The notes beneath the pieces are model-generated. The model had not been told where the DNA came from, made no database searches, and saw only the letters and a program-made list of their open reading frames with translations. Shown piece after piece: positions 12,630 to 25,450 of a stretch of DNA of 64,000 nucleotides. The stretch's first letter is position 1, and the number at the start of each line of letters is the position of its first letter. This DNA comes from Sipunculus nudus. Its lineage: Eukaryota > Annelida > Sipuncula > Golfingiida > Sipunculidae. The stretch lies in the NCBI GenBank assembly GCA_026874595.1, contig CM049321.1, positions 496,479 through 560,478 on the forward strand. The letters run 5' to 3'. A program made the translations under genes and the position numbers.

Positions 12630-14370
12630 TTTAGAAGTCCATGGTAAAGGTCAAGGCCAGCTCTTTTTGGCAGATGGCGTGCCCAATAGGGCCCCGGTTG
12701 AATAAATGGATTCCCTATAGTAATCTCCAAGTCCGTCCGTCCGTCTATCCTTCCGTCTGTCGTCTGCACAAATTTATTTCCTGATGATAACTTTAGTTTG
12801 GTTATACCTACGGCTTTCAAATTTTGACTTATATGTGTCCCACCATTAGAGCAAGAACCCTTTTTGATTTGGGTTCATGAGGTCAAAGTTCCTGGTAACA
12901 ACACCTTTTTTAAATAGATTGTGGATGCATTATAATCCAAAATTTCCATTCAAGACCTTCCTTCTTGCACCTATAGCTCGACAACCAATATTCAAAGATC
13001 CCTTTTGATTTTGAGATCATAATATAAACGCTTATTGTCACAGGAGCCATTTGTCCACAAATTTGTTTCAGGATGATAACTCCAGTTTGAATTGACAGGT
13101 TAAAAAAAAATGTAAATATGCCTCTGTTGCTTGAGATGCCCCAGTTGTACACCTTAATACAAGATTAACACTGTTTCAGACCTTAACACCTCTGTTTAGT
13201 TGTAAAATGCTGTTTTGAATCAGTTTTGTATGTAATCAGGTCATTTATTTAAGCATGACTCAGCCAACACTGGAAGTCTTTAGGCCTTTTGCGGGTCTCT
13301 TCTTCACCTGTAAGTCATCTATTTTCTTAATCTAATCGAAGGAGTAGGAGAAGTGGCTTCCTATGAAACCCACACAAGTTCGTCATTTAAAGCCATCATA
13401 AGTAAGAACAAGTATAAATGTTATATTGTTAATAAATAAATTATTATTTTGTCTGAACAACAAACTCGTTTTAATTCAATTATTCAAATTGCAGTTTATT
13501 TGGTCGAGGCGCCAGTGTTAGTTTCTTGCTTGGACTCAATTGAAATTAGAAGGATTTTTTTTGGTTATATAATGAACTCTTGTTCTACCTATTTTAATTT
13601 TTAGCAATATCCAATGCATAAGATATACCTCTACGAGTTAATCGTTATCTGGTTTTAACTTTCTCTTGTTTTTTTCCTGTGACATATATAATAATAATAA
13701 TAATTATAATAATTTTAAAAATAATAATAATAATTCAACTCTAATACAAAGTCAGAACCACATGGTCTAAATAATCATTTTCATTCTCACTTTTATATGT
13801 TACCTGTCGGTTTCTCGCCGTCCCGTCTCCATGCCAACGGTCTCCGGACAAGGGGTCCAAAATCGTCTAAATTGAAAGGTTATACCATGAGAAATACTTA
13901 TTAAGTCGGTCAGATGTATCACATTATTCACATATTATGTTTGAAGGAGAACCTTTCTACCGTTCATAAGACGTGGTTAGAAATATAAGAAGTTATTTAA
14001 CGTTTGTGATACTTTTGATGCAATTTTCTTCTATATTTTGATTTTTTTCAGTCTCCATTCATCTCACATTTTTAGCATTCATGATATCAAAATGTATTGA
14101 CAGATCAACAAAATACCTATTATAGGAACTCATTTTCTTTTTTTATCATTGAAATAAAACCGGTAATTCATTTCATTTCTCTCAATAATATTGATGACAT
14201 TTCACTGCTGTAACACAAGCCACACGCCAATAAACCGCATCCAGCTGCACCAACAAGCAAGTTGCGTGTACTGATTACCATGCCTTGGAAGATAAAAGTG
14301 GTTTTCAATAAACATATAAACTATGAACCTTATTTCACATGGATGGTACAACTAGCTTAATAATTATTAT
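12630..14370. other. Intergenic; AAT microsatellite at 13688-13735
   Basis: 12640-13150 has some resemblance to low-copy repeat text but no unit that I can define. An imperfect (AAT)n run lies at 13688-13735. No gene seen. Confidence 0.4.
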
Positions 14371-14375
14371 GAAGC

Positions 14376-14460
14376 AGTCTCCAGAAACTGGAGGGCCCGA
14401 CGAAAAACCACCGACCTTGGACGGGCAACTACAACCCATTTCTATGGCAACCCCGTTGAA
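14376..14460 (-). repeat. SINE tail fragment
   Basis: The reverse complement reads TTGCCATAGAAATGGGTTGT, then GTTGCCCGTCCAAGGTCGG, then TGGTTTTTCGTCGGGCCC. This is clearly related to the body of the SINE at 54885-54950 (GTGGCCATGAGAACGGGTTG, TGACCCGTCAGAGGCCGG, TGGTTTTCTCCGG). The tRNA-like head is not preserved. Confidence 0.55.
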
Positions 14461-14464
14461 GGAG

Positions 14465-16830
14465 CTTGGTTAACAGCGGAGAGCGCCCTAATTAACATAA
14501 ATATATTAATCGAAATTTGATCGAAATATCTGACGGATGTTCTGTAATATGTCAATAGGACTCATCTTTAACCTGAAGATATTCATGGATGCGACATTAG
14601 GCAAACAAATATATTCTATCGAATGAGTACATTATATCAGCTGGTCAGAATAAAATTCAAACAGAATAGGAAGAGATCATATAAAAAGAAAACTAAAATT
14701 GTAAAATAAACTGAATATCAATATAAAAGTGAAATATTTAATGGTAAATTTTTTTAATGTAAAAAAGGGGATCCAAAGGATATATTCTCCAGATCGAAAA
14801 AAGTTAATAGCTTATCCTCTGTTTAGACTTTTATAGAAATTGTATTAATATTATCAGTAAGAAAAGAAGAAAAAGTAATCGTAAGGAGGCGAAGTATGCA
14901 AATCAGTATTTTCTATGATGGCTATGGATTAAAATAGGATTTTTTTTCAAAATTGAGCTCAGGTAGCTGAAAAATTGTTCAATAATTAGCAAAAGGTCTT
15001 TTGCATTAAAAAAAACCCAATAAAATATCTGTTGGAATTTTAGTCCTGGCAACAAGTAAAGTTTTTTTATATAATTTTCTGACTTCTGTGACTCATTAAG
15101 AAACACAAGACTCGGGCTTTATGGGAAGGCTGTGCCCAACAGCCATTTATCACTCTCAAACGTGGATTCCTCGGTGTTTTTACCCAGCTACTAGGAATGA
15201 TTTCGCAACCAGGACCGACTGATGCGGTAGACAACGGACCTTGGTGACACCAGGTTACAATAGTAACATGATAGGAGGCAAGTGCGACCGCCTCGTCACG
15301 TGGTTTCAAACCAATATGGAACTCTGCAGATGTTCTTACATGGATTTAAAATTATATGAGAGCCTACAAAAAAGTAGGCCTCCACAGAAAATTCTCTAAT
15401 TTTGTTTTAGAATATAAAAACAAAGTTACTGACTTACAGTTGAAGCATATAACAGTTGATAAATTCTTTCCATCACACTGGATAACAAAAAAGGAAGATT
15501 GTAATTTTGATCCAGCTGCTGCACAGAGTTTATCTTTTCTGCGTTTGGTTATATGCTGGGGTAAAATGCCATTTGGTCTTAAAACAATATACCCATGTAA
15601 CCTTGTCATTTACGACAGCAATAAAATTGAAAATGTCTTCCCCTAATCTGTAGCAAACATAAGCGTTACAACAAGCCAAAGACCGTTTATGTGAGTTGAT
15701 TTGCACCGGTATAACGTTAGTTATTCTCGATATTTATCAGATAATTACCTCCATTTGCCTTGTAACATATTAGTGTACGGCTAAGCAACCGGTAAGTGAA
15801 GTTTCAAATTAAATTCTTTTTTCTTAGCTTCTGGTTGGCCCCGATAGGCTTATCGCCGGGTTTGTTTCGTGTCTGCTTATTTAATTGCTTGCTTGTATGC
15901 AGACATATTTGAATGCACAGTCTATAAAATTGTATGCATGGCCTAGGACAGAACGCAATTGCTTTCAATGTGGCCATGGCCACCAGGGGAAGTTGTGTCT
16001 TTAAGAGTATTAAATGCCATTTGGGGCCTCTTCGCTACACCACAACGTATAAGCTGCACCTATAATTAGACTCCATTGAATTTAGCGAAACGTGAAACGT
16101 AGCCTGGCTCTGCAGTTATCACAGTTACGTAATTTACAATAATATATATTATGATCAATACAACTTAGAAATAAATATATTTTAAATGATCTGTAGAATG
16201 TTAAAAAATGTCCCTCGGCATCTTCCCGAATAGCACCGTCAGCCAAAACAAGTGCCAACCAGGCTGATGTAATATTGTTGTTCCAATGCTTTTCCTGCTA
16301 ATTCGGTTAGGTAGGAAAAGTTGTCATTTGTTTCAAAAGTGCATGGCAAATTTAAAGCTAACTTTTCCTTTATGTATTATCTCATTTCATATAATGAGCA
16401 AAGATTGCCCAAATAAGGATACATTGTTGATAGGAAACGGACTCACGTTTATGTTCTCATGAATCTTAGCTTTTATGTATCAAAATGCCTCCGGTGGTTA
16501 ATACCGTTTCGTTCAACGTATACCATTGTTACTGACGCACAGAAAAATACAATACCTTTGCAAATCGAAGTGATCATCAGAAAAGCACTGAGGCATGTAA
16601 AATAGTATTGTTCTTTCTTCTTGTGTCATGCAATCACAGAGCGCATTATTAAATACGGGCATTGTTTTCTATATAGGGTATTCAAATGGTTAATATAGTT
16701 TTGTTATAGAGTCGCGACAACGATGCATATAATTCTAAAAAAAAATTCCTGTCTTCACAAAGAACAACTATGTCTTTCATTTTACACCATGCAGGGTTAT
16801 AAATTTATTAAATTTGTGCAGATTAATTGA
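14465..16830. other. Intergenic; possible SINE remnant at 15110-15305
   Basis: 15110-15305 (minus strand) carries a GC-richer, SINE-like block with GGCTGTTGGGCACAGCCTTC, but I cannot identify box A and box B with confidence. Two overlapping frames at 15356-15646 have no recognisable domain. Otherwise nothing seen. Confidence 0.35.
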
Positions 16831-16835
16831 GTCAG

Positions 16836-18062
16836 GTGACCCATGGGTCATGACGCTTAGTAAACAGGTCATGCTTGTATGAATTATTGATATTATGATT
16901 TGGTAAAAAAAAATATTTGTTAAGGAACCTGGAGGAATGGGTAGAATGATTTGCAGAGTGCTCAAAATCATTTTTTATTGTTCATAATCCTTAAAACTCC
17001 CTGGATGTCAAATTAAAAGATTCTAAGTCAAAGAGTAAAATTTTGTATCCTATCTTACTGTCTAGATGCTGATAATTATATTTTTAGACAGTCGCTTGCA
17101 GAATAAAGGTCCCCAGAGCCAGAGCCTCTTTGGATGTTGTGTTTTAAAATTTTAGCCTTAACAGTTACAATTTGTCTAACAATCCTGTCTAACTGTTTAG
17201 TTGCGTTAAAACTTGTTTTTGGGCAGTCGCTCGCGGGAAAAATCGTGACCTGGTTTTAGGTTTCCAAGAAAATCTGTCCCAGATTTTCTTGGATATTATA
17301 TTAAAAGATACTACTTAAGATTCAGTTATGGCAAACCTGACCTCCTGGGTGCTAAAATCATGTTCTATTTCCTATAGCTCCCAGAATATAGGTCACAGTG
17401 ACCTTATTTCAAATGGACAAGGATACTTATTCAGGATCTCCCTGAATTATACATCAGAATAAGTAGGCCAAATGGCTGCAAGTTGTGCCTCGTCTGAATC
17501 TCTAGGTACTTATAATCATTTATCGGCAAGTAGCTCGTAGAATATAGGTCACCATGGCCTAATTTCAGGTTTCTGAGAAGATTTGCCAAGGATCTTCCTC
17601 TCTGTACAGTTAGAAGTTTCTAGGTCTAACGGATACAATTTGTGTCCTTTCTATCTCTCAGGGTGCTCAAAGTGACTTTCTTTGGCGAGTTACTCGCAAT
17701 TTATACGTCATATGACCAAGTTTAAAATTTCTTAGAAAATCACCCAGAAACTACCTGGATGGTGCGTCAGAACATTCTAGGCCTAATGGATACACTTTAA
17801 GCCCATCTGACTTTCACAGTGTTCAAATAAGTTCTTTTCATATAGCACGCAGAATATAGGTCAACTAATTTCACATTTCCAAGGACATTTATCCAGAACC
17901 TCCCTGAACGTCACATTAGAAGACTACAATTTGTGCCATTTCTGACTCTCTTGGTGCTCACAATCATGTTTTCGTCTAGTAGCACGCAGAATATAGGTCA
18001 CCTTGACCTCATTTTAGGTTTCCGAAGAGATTTGTCTTGGACCTCCATGGATGTAAAATTAA
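16836..18062 (+). mobile_element. Second copy of tandem-repeat element, 158-bp monomers
   Basis: Opens with the same GTGACCCATGGGTCATGACG as 10817. From about 17090 to 18060 it contains monomers of 137-160 bp, each with GGTCAC.(A/C)TGACCTAATTTCAGGTTTCC, then a GA.CCTCC.TGAATGT block and TTCTAGGTCTAA..GATACAATTTGTGCC. Markers lie at about 17391, 17547, 17707, 17859 and 17996. The monomer is homologous to half of the 335-bp unit at 11-12.5 kb. The reading frame at 17933-18316 starts in this repeat. Confidence 0.6.
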
Positions 18063-19205
18063 TAGTTTCTTTTTCTAATGTTACGGTTTGCTACCGCCTG
18101 GCAAATTACGATAATAAGCAGTATAAGGGAGGGTTTGTGGTGTTACTTAACCCCGAGTACAAACACAGGTCACGCACAGTTAGTTCAGGGGCAATCAGCC
18201 GCAACAAATTCGTGGGTTCAACGTGTCATGTGGACATAGTTTCTGATTTTTGCACGACAACAGGTGAGTGCTCAGTCAACATACTGTGTGGAAATTTCAG
18301 AAAGCGCAAAATCTGAAAGTTCTATATATCTTATCATATCATAATGTATATTATCTAAATTAGGAACCCAAAAGGTTTGAAGACATTGTGTACGTATTCA
18401 TAAATGCATGTCTATAAATGCAGGTCTATAAATGTACATGTGCGCCCATGTGCATGCTTACGTGTATATATACTTGACTTTCATTGGTATGGAATATCTT
18501 TATAATGAAATTTACCCTGGCTGACCTCATGGATATTGTTTATATAACGTCATATCATATTATAACATGACACACGTTGAACTCAGTTTTCGGGGGTTTG
18601 ACATAACCTTGTATTCATAGAATCAGAGTAGTTTGTTATTAGTTGGCGCCTTAATTTTACAACAGGTTTTATATCATGGGGCCAACTGTATGGAGATTTA
18701 TTTTATGCCATTGCTACATTCTGCCACATAATTCCATTATCAACCATAATATTATATAAATACCTCTTTCTGGATAGGAACTTTCAGGATATAAGATAAT
18801 TTTGAGAATGTGTATATATTGTGTGTTTATTTCACATTAATTGGCACTTATTGTCTCGGGTATACAGAGCATAGCCTAACAATAACCAGACATTTTCATA
18901 CCTCAATATAAAAAATGATTTGAAGTATATCATGAATCGAGCTTCTATACTGATGACGTCATAACATATTATTATTTGTTCTAAATTGTACTATAAGTAT
19001 TAGTATTTGTAGTATTTGGACTGTTATTTGTCTTAGATTGTTATTGTTTGTCTGTGTTTTGAATTTTTACTTGTCCAACTGGTGAACAGTTATAGCATGT
19101 CTTTATTGACTTTGGTTTGTTTTCAGGCTCACCATTTGCAGCGTCTAGGTGCGTAGAGCACTTTGCCTATTTTAATACAGTGTTAGAACACAGTTTTTCG
19201 AGTTT
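18063..19205. other. Sequence between repeat blocks; one possible exon-like stretch
   Basis: 18063-18256 stays open on the plus strand (VCYRLANYDNKQYKGG... to ...VDIVSDFCTTT) and ends at a good splice donor, ACAG|GTGAGT at 18260-18261. No convincing acceptor precedes it and no domain is recognised, so no gene is called. The rest is AT-rich without features. Confidence 0.25.
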
Positions 19206-19209
19206 TCCT

Positions 19210-19580
19210 GTTTCTACACGCTACACGGTTTGGGCCCTGTTATCGTTCGGACTGCTTCATTTGAAGGTCTCAAAAATAGATAGATAAATGCGTAAAGATT
19301 AGAAAACAGTGCAGGAGACGCCCAAAGTCTTCAGGAATCGATGAAACACTATATGATCAATATACATAAATATAAAGATCAACATAATGGAGTTTTTGTA
19401 TCAAAATTTTAATTATTCGGGGGAATGTGGTATTTTTTAGCCCCTTGGCTTGGAGGACATGTCACAGTGACCTAAGTTCAGATTCCTAAGGAGAATTTTA
19501 TGGAAACGAACGGAGGGACGGGCGACGGACAAAGCGTGATCTCTATAGCTCAGATGACTTTCCGTCAGCTGAGCTTAAAA
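19210..19580 (+). repeat. 3' end of the tandem-repeat element with terminal hairpin
   Basis: One diverged 335-type unit (GGTCTCAAAAATAGATAGAT, TCGATGAAACACTATATGAT) followed by GGAGGGACGGGCGACGGAC and a strong hairpin: AGCTCAGATGAC (19547-19558), loop TTTCC, GTCAGCTGAGCT (19564-19575), 12-bp stem with one mismatch, then TAAAA. It may be the 3' end of the copy that starts at 16836, split by unrelated sequence. Confidence 0.6.
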
Positions 19581-19584
19581 TAGA

Positions 19585-20320
19585 TTATCTCTTTTTTTCA
19601 GTTCATATGCTGAGCAGTTATAGCCTTAATTAAAAAAAAATGATATACGTGATTCTATGGACACCTGCAACACCTCTTATAAGTACCTAAACCTAACGCT
19701 TTCTCGTGACATCACAAACACTGGGCATGGATGTTACGTAATTCTAATCTTACTGCTGAATGTTAATCATGATATATTCGAAGAGAAGTGTTCTTTGATG
19801 AGTCTAAAAGCACGACTGCATGTGAGTCTATGTTTTTTTTATCAAATATTTTGTGGCAACGCACTCAACGTTAAACGACATTATGTTACTTCTTGACCAG
19901 AGCAGTAAGAGAATATGTAATTCTTTTTAAGGTATATTTGGTGCCTGGATGTTGTGAAGTGAAGATGACCTCTGAGTTTCGGTTCTGTCCCTCTTCAGTT
20001 TAGAATGAGTATTTTCTTTTGGAAAAAAAGGCTTGTTAACTATATTTGCAACATATTTATTCATCATAATAGTACCAATCACGGGAAAATGCCATTTAGA
20101 GGTCACTACGAAACCGTTGATACAATACCAGTCAGTATTATCATGACAATGAAACATACATCTGTACATTTATTAACAACACAAAGCACTGCATCAGTTG
20201 ATATCTAAATAACACACATTTATAAAAACAAAGGTTATTCAATTATTTATATTACCAATACAGTCATTAGTCACGACGCATCGTTGATTACATTGAACGA
20301 GCCGTTGTTCCTTCAATAGA
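19585..20320. other. Intergenic, no feature seen
   Basis: Only unsupported short frames on both strands. Confidence 0.4.
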
Positions 20321-20324
20321 TCAT

Positions 20325-20400
20325 GATTATCCTCACGAGCCCACGATCCTCCGATTTCCGGTCGGTGGCCTTACCGCTTAGCTACACCAGATTCCCTCCC
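20325..20400 (-). repeat. tRNA-derived SINE-like sequence, inverted arm
   Basis: The reverse complement begins GGGAATCTGGTGTAGCTAAG and continues CGGTAAGGCCACCG, then GGATCGTGGGCTCGTGAGG. It has box A-like (TGGTGTAGCTAAGCGG) and weak box B-like (GTGGGCTCGTGAGG) text. It pairs with the plus-strand copy at 20822. Confidence 0.5.
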
Positions 20401-20771
20401 GCACCGCCCCAGCCAACCAATTCCGTTACACCGTTCAGGCAATAACTAGGGGTTTCTAAGCCGCAGTTTTGCCTCTTCTGGTTGGTTTGCACTTAGGTCG
20501 CCAGAAGTTGCCCATCTTGCTTTAAGCCTACCACTTGGGGATCCCCCAGGTTGTCATCGGGAGCCTGAGCCTCGCAACCTGCCAGTAATGTCCGAGCCCT
20601 GCCTGAATACCCCTTCCCTTCCCCTCTGTATTTTTGCATATATTATATTTAGATGTATGAATAGCCATGCTGGTATATGCAGCACACCTTATTAGGCCAT
20701 AAGTTTTCCCTACTGCATGCAAAGTCGCCGTGCCGACATAAGGAGTGGGTGAGACTATAACAAAACTACCG

Positions 20772-20800
20772 TGACGTCACTTCGCCGGTTCCTATAAAAG
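20772..20800 (+). promoter_or_regulatory. CRE palindrome followed by TATA-like box
   Basis: TGACGTCA (20772-20779) is followed 13 bases later by TATAAAAG (20793-20800). The arrangement resembles an RNA polymerase II core promoter or an LTR/SINE upstream region, but no transcript or gene starts visibly downstream; a tRNA-derived sequence begins at 20822. Confidence 0.25.
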
Positions 20801-20821
20801 TGTGCAAATACACAGAGGGGA

Positions 20822-20900
20822 AGGGAATCTGGTGTAGCCAAGCGGTAAGGCCGCCGGCAACAAATCAGAAGATCGTGGGTTCAATTCCTACCGTCAGTGA
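20822..20900 (+). repeat. tRNA-derived SINE-like sequence
   Basis: GGGAATCTGGTGTAGCCAAG, then CGGTAAGGCCGCCG and a box B-like GTGGGTTCAATTCC (20876-20889). Same family as the inverted copy at 20325-20400; together they form an inverted pair about 420 bases apart. Not called as a functional tRNA because the anticodon arm and acceptor stem do not fold convincingly. Confidence 0.5.
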
Positions 20901-20957
20901 ACCGATCTTTTAGTGTATACCATTTCCATCATATACAATGAACAAGCATGGTTATTC

Positions 20958-20966
20958 ATATATATT

Positions 20967-21012
<46 letters not shown>
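20958..21012. repeat. (TA)n(TG)n microsatellite
   Basis: Run of TA dinucleotides followed by about 16 TG dinucleotides. Confidence 0.9.
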
Positions 21013-21014
<2 letters not shown>

Positions 21015-21029
21015 GAGGTGGTCACAATC

Positions 21030-21470
21030 GTCTAACTAATCGGATATACAATCAAGTTCTTTCATATGGCTCACAGAATGTATTGTTCTAATTCAAATTT
21101 CCAAGGAACTTTGAAGGGAACCTCCCTATATCTTGATCAAAGTTGCAATGTCCCACTCTAACAAATTGTGCAAATCTGATATATAAAGAGTGTTATAAAT
21201 ATGTTCATACACATACCTTACATTGACCTAATTTTGGTTGTTCAAGAAGAATTACAATGTCCTCCATTTAGTTCAGACATTGCTGGATCAAACAGTTAAT
21301 ATATAGGTTATGTCTGCTCATAATTAGGTGTCCGCTCGTAGCTCACAGAGCCATATGGGCTATTCTCAGGTGTTGGAGAAGATTTGTCAAAGACCGTGTA
21401 TCTAAAGGTTTAAGTTCTAGGTCTAACCATTATGATTGTGTGTATTATCAGTCAACAGAGCTAAAAATGC
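21030..21470 (+). repeat. Fragment of the 158-bp tandem repeat family
   Basis: Two to three diverged units (GGCTCACAGAATGTATTG, TTCAAATTTCCAAGGA, GGGAACCTCCCTATATCTTG, then GTAGCTCACAGAGCC and TTCTAGGTCTAACC) related to the monomers at 17-18 kb and 25-26.7 kb. Start and hairpin ends are missing. Confidence 0.5.
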
Positions 21471-21474
21471 CTGT

Positions 21475-24400
21475 CAACCGAATATATAACATACTAGCTG
21501 ATAGACCCGGTATACCGGGCTTATTACAGGGTTAGGGTTTAACTGAGATGTGAAATGTTGGCTCATTTTGTTTTTATTCTAAAAGTTAACAGAAAATATA
21601 GGTTTTCAGTGGGAAACTGTCTCCATAAGATATGTATAAACATTTTGGCACGACTGCAGAATAACTCACGCACCTCTCTGAGGCACAACACTTCTGTGAA
21701 CAGAAAACGTGTCTAGGTACAGCTGCTTGTAACTTAATTTTTTGCCATTTACTTAAATTACATGAATCCTTAACATCATACCGTCCGTCCGTATAAACTC
21801 ATAACCTAGTGGAGACAGTGCGAGAGTGATCCTGCAGTCGCTCCAATATTTTTAACATTTATTTTGTGGTTCTGTCCTCGTGGCAAGAAATTTATAGCCC
21901 GGTATGTTTACCTTGATGACCTGGCCAGTGATGGTGTTGACATTGCGAACCGAAATGAGACGCGGGGGCATTTAGGTTTTCGATGATATTTGACTGGATT
22001 CTATCGACGGACGTACAAAGATATACAGGTTGATGTTAGGAACACATGAAAGACTTATTAAATGTACGTTGCAAGGAAACTGTTCCTGAAGAAAGAAACA
22101 GAAATATGCATACCTCGTAAGTAGCAGAAGCGGAGCCAACTGGCCTCCATGCAGAGGGTCCGTATTCATTTTCAATCGCCGCAATTTTTATTTCATCGTA
22201 TCAGACAAATGTTGAGGCCTGAAACCCCCGACATTACCCGAGACCTGTTCCAGAAATTGAGACCTTGAATAAGGTCTGGTCATTAATCCTCCTGGGTTTA
22301 ACTCTACAGTTCATACAGCAAGAAACATGTGTTCTTCTCTTTTACTGACCACGCACGTGGGTCAAATCCCTCATTGAAAGCAAGCGTTATTCATATGAAC
22401 AATAGTCCTTAGTATAAGAGGTTAAGTGACCACGATGCACGCATTCCGGTGATTGCCGAAGGCAGTTCGGCTGTGCTCGGTAAAAAAAAAACGAAAAGTC
22501 ACTCAAAATTATATGTATATTAATTTTTTTTATTTTCATATCGCCTTTGTCACTGCGGGGATAATAATCTTTAAAATTATTTATGTACACAGCGTGGTTA
22601 TAGAGAACACTGCGAACAAACGTGAACCGAATTCCTTTTATTAGTATTAGATGAAAAGATAGAAAAATGTATAAAGGGTGACAAAAGTAATACAAACAAA
22701 CCGATTGCGGATGTTGTCTGCAACTTGTTGTCTTCTCTTTTCACTAGGAACCATAACTGATTTTTTTAAAATAATTTAGAAATGATAGCAATTAAATATA
22801 CATTGGTTATTAAAAAAATTTAATGTTGGAGATGGGTGCAAATTAGGATTTAGGAAATGTTACAGTAGATTTCGATAAAAAAACATGTAAAATAAATCAG
22901 CTTGATTTTTTATTTATTCTTAATAAGGTTCATGTATACGAATCTCAACTTACCGCTAAAGCATATAGATAAATTTATTCCAACAGAAGCAACTGCTGGA
23001 AACGAAAATGGCTCTTTGGCCGAAGATTTGTACATTCAAGTTCAGCCAAGCTAGTTTCGTTTATCTGCTGTTGTACACAATCATTTAACGCTCAAATAAA
23101 TAATACTTAAATCCACAACAATTCAATCCAAAAGTTTAATCAATTAACATAAACAATCAGAAAAATAAAATACATGAAGTAACTCTGTCCATTGTATGGA
23201 TGTGGTCATTCATTCATCGCTTTTGCCAAAGTCACTCTTGGTGACAGATAATGTCTGTCGTGGTTGTAATCAGTTTGTATAGCAGAGATGACATTGGTTT
23301 CTTATAGGGCATAACCAAGTGTTATTGATATAATCTTTATTGGTATTAATTAGCATGGAACGCTCTGTGTGCAAATTCAAGTTGCAAAATAAAGGGTCAC
23401 AGATTTATCATATATATAAGTAAAAATGTATATAACAGATAACATGACAATTTGCAAATTTCTAATTTGAGTTAGTGGATCAAGGAATTTTTTTTTGATC
23501 CTGAGTTTAACTGTCTAAACTAAAAAAAACACTAATAACACACATTAAAATGATGGAAATGAATACGTGTGTGACAAAGTGCAACCATGTTCTTCAAGTT
23601 GTATGTAAAAAAATGATACATTTGAGGAGAAGTGTATTCTACAATAAAGGATACCGGTCAGATTACTAACATGACAATTTCTAAGTTCTACTGAAGACAC
23701 ATAGGTATTGTTAATTTTAGCGGAATGTGTGTTCGCCGGCATTAAGCGTTATCAGTAGCCTAGACGTACAGGGGTATCAATCTTTATGTAATCATAGGTA
23801 AAAGCTAGAAGTTCATGTGCTCCTCCTATTTAGTACATTCATCGCCTGCCGGAAGTATAACTTGTAAAGTTCATATTTATAAGATTTTTTTTGTTATTTG
23901 TGTTGGATCCTTTTTTTTTTGTAGATACTATACATGCATAATTCAATTTCAGATAATATCTGATGAAAAGGCCATCGTGCATATACGCTGTATTCGTGTT
24001 TTGTTAGTTGAAACATGTTTTGTTTCATATAATTACATCATCTTGGAATTGAATGCCTCTGCAAAAAATGTACGGTGAAAGGTTATCAGAGTAGAGTCAA
24101 TTGGTTTCAAGAAATATCAGCATATTATAACTAACATTTATAAGCAGGCATTGTTTTGTCAAGCGTTATGTTCACTTGAATATCTGGTCTATATCACCTT
24201 AGTGACCAGCCGAAAAGTATTTCTAAATAATTCTTTTATCATCAAATTTATGCATAAAATTATTTCAATATAAAATCAGTGCAAATGGTTTACTTTTGTT
24301 CTTAATCATTACAAAAGAAAATTTATATGTAATTTTAAACCTGTTTTAAGAAGCTAGGTACCCTTCACTTCGTATGTCTATGTCCGCATCGTGCCAACTT

Positions 24401-25040
24401 GTCAACTTCATTTGCCTTGCCTACAATTTGCGCATGTCACTCTTAAAACAATGTGATGTCATGCATTATCACGCCAGTTACTAACATGCAATACAACGAA
24501 ATTTACATAATCAAGAAAAATATTCATATCGTCAATAGCATAAAGAATTGTAATGAATAAGTACCGAATGCTTACATCTACCTCATTAAAAATCCCATTC
24601 TATACTAATAATTAATGTTTCAACTCCTAGTGACAATGAATGAATAAATCTCTGAATGAATCTTTTCATTGAAACCGATAATTTTATATGCTGGAATATA
24701 ATTAACTGAACTTATGACCGAACCATGTGTCTCAATCATCCCTGAACATAATGGTGGGTCCATTTCTCTATATCCAACATAAATGTTAACCATTTCACGC
24801 CAGGGCACGATGTCTGTTGCTATAAGACCGGCGTTACATGTGCAGTTTACTGTATGACAATGACCTGATAATTATAAATGAAGTTATATAAAGCATTCAT
24901 ATGATGTCTATTAATTAAACATCTACTCACACAAACACATTCTTCAACCAGTTATTATATTTCATCTTTTTTTTAATATTTTTAAACCCGATCTGTGACG
25001 ATTAAACAACGTATGCAGTGTAAATTAACAGTGGTTTAGA
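21475..25040. other. Intergenic, no gene recognised
   Basis: Long AT-rich stretch. Overlapping frames at 22387-22695 (-) and 23815-24078 (+) show no domain or splice support. 21495-21530 carries a low-copy-looking CTAGCTGATAGACCCGG block of unknown origin. Confidence 0.4.
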
Positions 25041-25041
25041 A

Positions 25042-25450
25042 CAGTTCCGATACACTTTTTATCTTTCGAAACGAGAGGAATAATTTTATAATAATCTTCA
25101 TGACGGATGTGCTCGTGAATAGTGTCTGACTAAAAGGGCTAGAAAATTTATAACGCTGTTCATTGTGTGCCCCATTTGACTGTCTGAGTGTTCATATGAC
25201 ATATTTTTTCATATAGGTCGCAGAATATAGGCCATGGTGACCTTATTTCATGTTTCCAAGGACATTTGCCTAGAACCTCCTAGAACGTTAAATTAGAAGA
25301 TTAGAGATCTAAAATACAAATTGTGCCCCGTCTGACTGTCTGAGTGCTCAAAATCATGTTTTTGGCTCGCAGGTCGCAAAATATAGTTCACCCTGACCTA
25401 ATTTATGGTTTCCCGTGAGATTTGCCGAGAATCTCCCTGAATGTTGCATC
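25042..25450 (+). repeat. 409-bp direct duplication, copy 1
   Basis: Begins CAGTTCCGATACACTTTT and ends TGAATGTTGCATC. It is nearly identical to 25625-26033, offset exactly 583 bases, with only a few substitutions. Confidence 0.9.

Noticed and set aside
15356-15646. Plus-strand frame with GKMPFGLKT, resembling the MPFGL motif of LTR-element reverse transcriptase
   Set aside because: No other RT motif lies around it and the overlapping minus-strand frame is equally open; treated as chance.
20822-20900. Possible functional tRNA gene
   Set aside because: Box A and box B-like text is present but the acceptor and anticodon stems do not pair well, and an inverted relative nearby points to a SINE.
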